From: an uncultured Candidatus Melainabacteria bacterium | GTDB taxonomy: Bacteria; Cyanobacteriota; Vampirovibrionia; Gastranaerophilales; Gastranaerophilaceae | Assembly: GCA_934675695.1 (NCBI GenBank) | Contig: CAKURN010000066.1 | Coordinates: 1 to 7,530 of the forward strand | Reading direction: 5' to 3' | DNA: 7,530 nucleotides | Shown: one piece after another, positions 1 through 5,022 of the stretch | Position numbering within the stretch: the first letter of the stretch is position 1 | Layout of the letters: each line of letters begins with the position of its first letter | Notes under the pieces: generated by a model | Seen by the model: only the letters and a program-made list of their open reading frames with translations | Database searches by the model: none | Told to the model about the DNA's origin: nothing | Made by a program: the position numbers and the translations under genes

Positions 1-708
1 GATTTAATGGTTATGGATAAAAATAGAAAAACCACAACCAAAACAAGAATTTCCGGTTCTTGTAACCAAAGCATCGCTCAACAAATAGAAAGAATAGATA
101 GACAAACTAAAACACCTTTGTCAACCGAAACAGAAAACAAAGTCATTGAAAACATCAAAAAATCAATAAAAGATTTTGACGGTGTTATTTTGTCCGATTA
201 TCATTTGGGTTGTTTAACAGATAACATCATCAAAACTACAATCGAAGAAGCAAACAAATATAACAAAATCATTGTAGCTGATATTCAAAAAGACATGTTA
301 AAGTACAAAGGTGTAAATGCAATTACACCAAATCAACCGGATAGCGAAAAACAAGTCGGCTTTTTTATTAAAAATGAAGAAGATTTGCTGAAAGCGGGAG
401 AAAAACTTCTTGATGAATTGGATTTAAAAAGAGTTCTTCTTACCAGAGGTGAAAACGGCATGGCTTTGTTTGAAAAAACAAAAGATGGAGTTGTTTTCAA
501 TAAAATACCTGCATTTAACAAAAAAGAAGTGTTTGATGTAACCGGTGCAGGAGATACGGTTGTTGCAACTTTTACTCTAGGTCTTTGTGCCGGTCTTGAT
601 AGTGAAATTGCAATGACTTTAGGCAATTTGGCAGCAAGTATTGTTATACGTTATTTTGGTTGTCATACAGTTACAATCGAAGATTTAAAAAACGAATTAT
701 CCGAATAA
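1..708 (+). CDS. PfkB-family sugar kinase, HldE/RfaE heptose-kinase-like (5' partial)
   Basis: The frame is open from base 1 (Asp-Leu precede the first ATG at 7), so this is the C-terminal 235 residues of a longer protein; the ATG at 7 is internal. Residues about 11-35 (TTTKTR, then Q-x-x-R-x-D) match the segment of RfaE/HldE kinases that follows the sugar-binding N-terminus. ILSDYHLGCLT corresponds to the family's LSDYxKGxLT, and ITPN follows. The PfkB signature DVTGAGDT is complete, with Gly182-Ala183-Gly184 forming the anion hole and Asp185 as predicted catalytic base. Such kinases phosphorylate D-glycero-manno-heptose 7-phosphate in the cytoplasm for LPS inner-core synthesis. The protein stops soon after the kinase fold, so there is no cytidylyltransferase-like domain as in bifunctional HldE; it would be RfaE1-type. 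About 90-110 N-terminal residues are missing. The usual VDPK is replaced by ADIQ, so another sugar phosphate is possible. The downstream ligase-like gene supports an envelope-sugar role. Confidence 0.8.
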   Translation, partial: DLMVMDKNRKTTTKTRISGSCNQSIAQQIERIDRQTKTPLSTETENKVIENIKKSIKDFDGVILSDYHLGCLTDNIIKTTIEEANKYNKIIVADIQKDMLKYKGVNAITPNQPDSEKQVGFFIKNEEDLLKAGEKLLDELDLKRVLLTRGENGMALFEKTKDGVVFNKIPAFNKKEVFDVTGAGDTVVATFTLGLCAGLDSEIAMTLGNLAASIVIRYFGCHTVTIEDLKNELSE

Positions 709-710
709 AT

Positions 711-715
711 AAGGA
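711..715 (+). promoter_or_regulatory. Ribosome binding site of the DUF4330 gene
   Basis: AAGGA lies 9 bases before the ATG at 725, directly after the stop codon of the kinase gene. It is the clearest Shine-Dalgarno sequence in the + strand cluster and supports the chosen start. The 16-bp gap leaves no room for a separate terminator and promoter, so the gene is probably read from the kinase transcript. Confidence 0.65.
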
Positions 716-724
716 AAAAATATT

Positions 725-1297
725 ATGAATTTTTTAAAAAAACTAAAACCTTTTGATTACCTAATTATTTTAATCGTTATTGTAGGGATTGTTGTGGGTT
801 TTTTGACTTTTACAAACAAACGTCAAACTTCTTCCAGTCAAATAGAAACTACAACAAATATTGAAATAGAAGTTTATCTAAGAGGGGTCAATACAACATC
901 AGTTGAACCAATTTTTGCATCAAATGACGAAACATTTATTACAATAAGAAATGTTCCTTACACTAAATTAAAAATTAAAGATGTGAAATTCTCAAAAAGA
1001 AAAGCAATGATTCCCACATTTAATGCAAAAAAACCATACATAACAGTAAATGATGAAACATCACCATTTCAGTATGATTATTTGGTTACAATAATTGACA
1101 GTGCAAAAATTACAAAAGACGGAGATGCCGTTGTTGGCGGAAATAAAGTAAAAATAGGCTTACCAATTACTTTAGAAGGTGCAAAATACAAACTTAACGG
1201 AGTGATTACGAATATAATCGTAAGCCCTGAACCTATAAATACAAAACACTGTGAAGATTTAGACAAGCATACAAAATTAAATCAAGATGTTCAATAG
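725..1297 (+). CDS. DUF4330-family membrane-anchored protein
   Basis: This is a 190-residue protein of unknown biochemical function. Residues about 1-10 are short and lysine-rich, then a single hydrophobic helix (about 11-30, YLIILIVIVGIVVGFLTF) is followed by a Lys-Arg and a Ser/Thr/Gln-rich linker. This predicts an uncleaved N-terminal anchor with the rest outside the cytoplasmic membrane, although an N-in orientation is only inferred from the flanking charges. The soluble part is beta-rich. Its best-conserved piece, near residues 137-160, is GGNKVKIGLPITLEG followed by YKLNG, which I recognise as the DUF4330 hallmark seen in cyanobacterial proteins. An AAGGA site precedes the ATG. The 3' end overlaps the ligase-like gene by 11 bp, suggesting translational coupling and a linked role in envelope glycan assembly or export. 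The family call is fairly secure; the role is inference. Confidence 0.75.
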   Translation: MNFLKKLKPFDYLIILIVIVGIVVGFLTFTNKRQTSSSQIETTTNIEIEVYLRGVNTTSVEPIFASNDETFITIRNVPYTKLKIKDVKFSKRKAMIPTFNAKKPYITVNDETSPFQYDYLVTIIDSAKITKDGDAVVGGNKVKIGLPITLEGAKYKLNGVITNIIVSPEPINTKHCEDLDKHTKLNQDVQ

Positions 1298-2591
1298 AAT
1301 TAAAAATTTCATTAACAACAGTTTTTTTATGGAAAATATCGACAATATTGCTTTTATCGTACTTTTGTCAATATTGGGTTGTGCTGTTGTTTGCCCTTCT
1401 GAGATAATAGGTGGATTATCTTTAATTTTTTCCGGTTTGGTTATATTTAATTGCATTTTTTCAAATATAAAACAAAACTTCAAACTAGATTTATACGAAA
1501 AAGCAATTATTCTGTTTTTTTTGATAGTTACAGTTAGTTTATTTGGTTCTACACTATTTAAACTTAGTTTCCATGGATATATAAAAACTTTTATTTATAT
1601 TTTGTTTTATTTTTGTTGTGCTTTATTTTTCAACAAAAACTACAAAAAAATTCCTTATATTTTGTTTTTTGTAGTATGTTTAATGAGTTTTGAATCTTTT
1701 ATTGCAATTTTTCAAAACCACGCTGGCGTTAGTGAAATATCAGGTTGGCAAGATACAACAAACATAAATCCTGAAGAAATCATCTCAAGAGCCTATGGAA
1801 CATTAAAACCTTACAATCCAAATTTATTAGCAGGTTATTTGCTTACAGGATTGTCGAGTTTTGTTTATTTTATACTTACATTTTTAAAACAAAACAAAAA
1901 ACGCATTGCACTGATTTTTTCTATATTGTTTTTAGTTAATTTAGTTGCAATAATAGATACAGGCTGTAGAGGTGCTTATTTAGGGTTTGCACTATTTTTC
2001 CCTGCTTTATTCTTTGGAATTTTGTATTATGTACAAAGAAAACTAGGTGGACTATCTAACATTAAAAAAAGATACAAAAACATCACACTATTGAGCATTT
2101 TAGGGATTATTGTTTTTTCAATAATCAATCCTGCAATATCAAAAAGGTTTGCATCAATATTTGCACTTCGAGCAGATAGCTCTATTTCTTTTAGATTAAA
2201 TGTATATGAATCAGCATTAAATATGTTTAAAGACAATTTCTTTTTAGGAATTGGGGTTGGCAATCAAAACTTTAGAGAAATATATGGTTTATATATGAAA
2301 ACAGGTTTTGATGCATTAGGAGCGTATTGTGTACCTCTAGAAATAGCTGTCGAAAGCGGAATTTTCGCTTTAATTGCTTTTTGTTGCATTATATTATTTT
2401 CTTTATATAAATCGTTTAAAATTTGCAAAAATCAAGACACTTCTACTCAATCAAAAATCTTGTCATTGGCTGTATTTTTGATGATTTTAGCAGTTATGGG
2501 TCATGGATTTTTTGATACGATATGGTTTAGACCGCAGGTTCAAATATTGTTTTGGACTTATATTGCAATGTTAAAAGGAATAAAAGATTAA
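1287..2591 (+). CDS. O-antigen ligase/polymerase-like membrane protein (Wzy_C, IctB-like)
   Basis: This 434-residue polytopic protein has about 10-12 hydrophobic segments, beginning near residues 20-55 and ending with one near 395-430. A long loop near residues 145-180 contains GTLKPYNPNLLAGY, corresponding to the G-T-x-x-x-PN motif of Wzy_C/WaaL proteins. Arg228 in DTGCRGAYLG and His406 in MGHGFFDT occupy places like the essential Arg and His of WaaL ligases. The segment LGIGVGNQNF, then ALGAYCVPLEIAVESG, and the late DTIWFRPQV strongly resemble the cyanobacterial IctB family, once proposed as bicarbonate transporters but part of the O-antigen-ligase superfamily. Its likely job is transfer or polymerisation of lipid-linked glycan on the outer face of the inner membrane; the exact substrate is unknown. 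The ATG at 1287 lies within the end of the DUF4330 gene and has no good Shine-Dalgarno, so translation is probably coupled. Met15 (ATG at 1329) is a weaker alternative start. Confidence 0.8.
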   Translation: MFNRIKNFINNSFFMENIDNIAFIVLLSILGCAVVCPSEIIGGLSLIFSGLVIFNCIFSNIKQNFKLDLYEKAIILFFLIVTVSLFGSTLFKLSFHGYIKTFIYILFYFCCALFFNKNYKKIPYILFFVVCLMSFESFIAIFQNHAGVSEISGWQDTTNINPEEIISRAYGTLKPYNPNLLAGYLLTGLSSFVYFILTFLKQNKKRIALIFSILFLVNLVAIIDTGCRGAYLGFALFFPALFFGILYYVQRKLGGLSNIKKRYKNITLLSILGIIVFSIINPAISKRFASIFALRADSSISFRLNVYESALNMFKDNFFLGIGVGNQNFREIYGLYMKTGFDALGAYCVPLEIAVESGIFALIAFCCIILFSLYKSFKICKNQDTSTQSKILSLAVFLMILAVMGHGFFDTIWFRPQVQILFWTYIAMLKGIKD

Positions 2592-4909
2592 TTAGAATGC
2601 AAAATCTTCTTTGCTCTATCGATTATCGCACAAGGCAAATCTGCCAAAACTGCCGTATCTATTGCGTAACTGGATTGAACAACGCCTTTTTTCATTTTTC
2701 TTAAATAAGATATTCCATCAGCATTTGAAAATGATTCCATCATATAATTTAAGACTCTTGGCTTATAGTTGTTTTCAATTTTCGTAAGTTCACTATTATG
2801 AGTAACAACGATTGTTTTTGCTTTTATTTCATCGACTAAATACTCAACAAATGCTCTTGCGATTGCTCCGCCTTCTTTTTCATTTGTGCTTTTTGCAGGT
2901 TCATCAAGTAAAATCAAAGACTTGTTTGTAGAATTTTCAATCACAAATTTTAAGTCATTCATTTCGACCATAAAACTGGAATTGTTGTTCACGATATCAT
3001 CTGTAATTCCTTGCCTAAAAAATATTTTATCAATCAATGCAACTTGTGCATAAGTTGCAGGAACATAAGCTCCGATTTGTGAAAACAAGCAAATTATTGC
3101 ATTGTGTTTTAGATAAGTTGATTTTCCGGACATATTTGCACCAGTCAAAACGATTGTACAAGTGTCATCTAAAACAGTATCGTTTTTTACAACTTCGTTT
3201 CCTAATTTAACAAGACTAGGGTGATAACCGTCTTTAACATATATGCCTTTTTGGTTAAAGATTGGTTTTGTGAAATTATTTTCAATTGCACAATGAGCAA
3301 AAGTAACAAGAACATCAATCACAGCTACTTCTTTCGCAAGTTCACGAATTGTATCAACAAACAATGTTGCTTTCTTTCTCAATTCACAAAACAATTCATA
3401 TTCTAGTTGATTTATTTGGTATGTTAAATTAAAAATTTCTTGCTCATATTTTTTAATTGTATCGTTTGAATATCTGGCACAATTTGATAAAACTTGTTTT
3501 TTAAAATAATCATTTGAGACTAAATTTGCCTTGTTCAATGGAACTTCAACATAAAATCCAATAGAATTTGATTTTCCAAAACGCATATTTTCGATTTTTA
3601 ATCTTTTTGCTTCACGTTTTATATAGCTATTTAATTTTAATTGTGCATTATTCAAACTGTATCTCAAATAATCAAGAGTTGCATTATATCCTTCTTTTAT
3701 TAAACCACCGCTTTTAATATCAGAAGCAGGTTCATCTACTAGTGCTGTTTTGATTTCTTTAACAAATTCGTTTGTTTTATTTAAGTTATTTGAATCAATC
3801 TTTAAAAGTTTAGAATCTAATTTTTTACAAATTTCTTCAATTCTATATAAAAAATCTGCATTTTCAGAAATTTGGAGTAAATTTTTTGCAGAAATTGTAG
3901 TATTAGAAATTTTTGCACACAAGCGTGATAAATCACAAAAATTGTCCATTGCATTTTCTAATTCATTAAGTAAAGAGTGTTTTTCTATCAATTCTTGAAC
4001 AGCAATTTGTCTTTTTTCGATTTCTTCGGTATTAAGCAAAGGCTCATTAATGTATTTTTTAAGAAGCCTCAAACCCATAGAAGTCTTTGTTGAATTTAAA
4101 AACCAAAAAATACTTCCTTTTCTTTTTTGCATACGTTTTGTTTTGGTTAGTTCAAGGTTTCTTCTTGTAACTTCATCCATTTGCATATATTCATTTATGC
4201 TATATTCAATCACATTGTCCAATTTTGCAGCATATTTTTTTTGAGTTTCAATACAATAATCTAAAATAGAATTTTCAATCAAATTACTGGAAAAAAACTT
4301 GTCATCAAAGATAGTAATGAGATATTTTTCTAGATATTTTTCAAATATTTTTTCTTGTTTATGAGAAACCAAAACTTCACATGGAGAAATTTTTTCTAAT
4401 TCAAAAGTTAAAGCTTCAATATTACCTTTGGTTTTATAAAATTGTCCGGTTGAAACATCAGCATAAGCAAGGTAACAGACATTATCTTCATAATACAAAG
4501 ACAATATATAGTTGTTTTCGCCGCTATCTAAAAATTCATCTTCAACAATTGTTCCTGTAGTGTATTTTCTGGTTATTTCTCTATATATAGTTTCATCATC
4601 TTTTTTGTATTGGGTGCAAACGCAGATTTTTAAGTTTTCTTTTAATAATATTTTTACGTAATTTTCGAGTGATTTTTTTGGAATGCCTGCTTGTAAAACT
4701 TTGCCGGTGCCTGAAAATTGCCTAGTAGATAAAACAGCTGATGTGATATTTGAAAAAACTCTGGCATCTTCAAAAAAAGTCTCGAAAAAATCACCTATTT
4801 GAAACAATATGATTGAATCCATATTGGATTTTTTAAAACCTAGATACTCAAGCAAGGTTTTGTTTTTTACTGTTTTTTCGTCGATGTCAGAAAGTTTATT
4901 AAATGTCAT
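2588..4909 (-). CDS. mutS: DNA mismatch repair ATPase, MutS1-like, divergent
   Basis: The protein is 773 residues from the ATG at 4909. That start has GGA 7 bases upstream; ATG at 4915 is a close alternative. The frame is open further up to a TTG at 4987, but that lies in the rpoC2 terminator hairpin and adds residues not typical of MutS. The domain order is MutS1: mismatch-binding domain I with Phe41-x-Glu43 in IGDFFETF, the residues that probe mismatched bases; a connector with LAYADVSTGQF; lever and clamp (IGFYVEV near 448); and the ATPase. Walker A is TGANMSGKST (589-598, Lys596), SSFMVEM is at 644-650, and Walker B has Asp669-Glu670. Domains I and II argue against MutS2. Odd points: Walker B continues PAKSTN rather than IGRGTS, the H-loop is THN (His704) rather than THY, and the protein ends soon after the RAKKIL helix, without the C-terminal extension carrying the beta-clamp and tetramerisation region of E. 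coli MutS. No mutL is in the window. Confidence 0.9.
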   Translation of the reverse strand: MTFNKLSDIDEKTVKNKTLLEYLGFKKSNMDSIILFQIGDFFETFFEDARVFSNITSAVLSTRQFSGTGKVLQAGIPKKSLENYVKILLKENLKICVCTQYKKDDETIYREITRKYTTGTIVEDEFLDSGENNYILSLYYEDNVCYLAYADVSTGQFYKTKGNIEALTFELEKISPCEVLVSHKQEKIFEKYLEKYLITIFDDKFFSSNLIENSILDYCIETQKKYAAKLDNVIEYSINEYMQMDEVTRRNLELTKTKRMQKRKGSIFWFLNSTKTSMGLRLLKKYINEPLLNTEEIEKRQIAVQELIEKHSLLNELENAMDNFCDLSRLCAKISNTTISAKNLLQISENADFLYRIEEICKKLDSKLLKIDSNNLNKTNEFVKEIKTALVDEPASDIKSGGLIKEGYNATLDYLRYSLNNAQLKLNSYIKREAKRLKIENMRFGKSNSIGFYVEVPLNKANLVSNDYFKKQVLSNCARYSNDTIKKYEQEIFNLTYQINQLEYELFCELRKKATLFVDTIRELAKEVAVIDVLVTFAHCAIENNFTKPIFNQKGIYVKDGYHPSLVKLGNEVVKNDTVLDDTCTIVLTGANMSGKSTYLKHNAIICLFSQIGAYVPATYAQVALIDKIFFRQGITDDIVNNNSSFMVEMNDLKFVIENSTNKSLILLDEPAKSTNEKEGGAIARAFVEYLVDEIKAKTIVVTHNSELTKIENNYKPRVLNYMMESFSNADGISYLRKMKKGVVQSSYAIDTAVLADLPCAIIDRAKKILHSN

Positions 4910-4937
4910 TAGCATATCCAAAATGTGCAAAAACAAT

Positions 4938-4943
4938 ACTATA
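4938..4943 (-). promoter_or_regulatory. Candidate -10 element for mutS
   Basis: On the minus strand TATAGT matches the TATAAT consensus at five of six bases and would place the transcription start near 4931, about 22 bases before the ATG at 4909. No convincing -35 hexamer sits 16-18 bases upstream; the bases there are A-rich and overlap the 14-bp palindrome. A separate promoter is expected because a terminator stands between rpoC2 and mutS. The region is AT-rich, so a chance match is quite possible. Confidence 0.3.
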
Positions 4944-4960
4944 TTACAACACAATCGACG

Positions 4961-4974
4961 TTTTGTATACAAAA
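4961..4974. repeat. Perfect 14-bp palindrome upstream of mutS, possible operator
   Basis: TTTTGTATACAAAA is its own reverse complement with no central gap. It lies about 20 bases upstream of the candidate -10 element of mutS and a few bases beyond the terminator hairpin, where a dimeric regulator could bind. It is AT-rich and resembles no operator that I can name with confidence, so a regulatory function is only a hypothesis. Confidence 0.35.
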
Positions 4975-4975
4975 T

Positions 4976-5001
4976 AAAAAGCACCAAAATTGGTGCTTTT
5001 T
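4976..5001 (-). terminator. Intrinsic terminator of rpoC2, bidirectional in form
   Basis: GCACCAAAATTGGTGC (4981-4996) forms a 6-7 bp stem with a 2-4 base loop. On the minus strand, the rpoC2 transcript meets it about 26 bases after its stop codon, and the stem is followed by TTTTTATTTTG, a good U-tract. On the plus strand the stem is also followed by five T's (4997-5001), so it could stop transcription in both directions, although no plus-strand gene ends here. It separates rpoC2 from mutS. Confidence 0.75.
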
Positions 5002-5022
5002 AATATTAATGATTAGAGATTA

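Noticed and set aside
333..626. Minus-strand open frame opposite the sugar kinase gene
   Set aside because: It has no recognisable family or ribosome binding site and lies wholly opposite a gene with clear PfkB motifs.
2599..2614. GCAAA...TTTGC inverted repeat as a terminator between the convergent genes
   Set aside because: The stem is only 5 bp and AT-rich, lies within the mutS coding region, and is not followed by a T-run on the plus strand.
3221..4244. Short plus-strand open frames opposite mutS
   Set aside because: They are Phe/Leu/Ser-rich mirror translations of an AT-rich gene with no start signals and no family resemblance.
4910..4987. A 26-codon N-terminal extension of MutS starting at a TTG at 4987
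   Set aside because: The TTG lies inside the terminator hairpin, the extension covers the candidate promoter, and the added residues do not resemble MutS. The ATG at 4909 or 4915 fits the family start better.
4910..5022. tRNA, small RNA or riboswitch in the only intergenic gap
   Set aside because: No cloverleaf or T-loop motif is present, and the visible structure is explained by the terminator, palindrome and promoter-like element.
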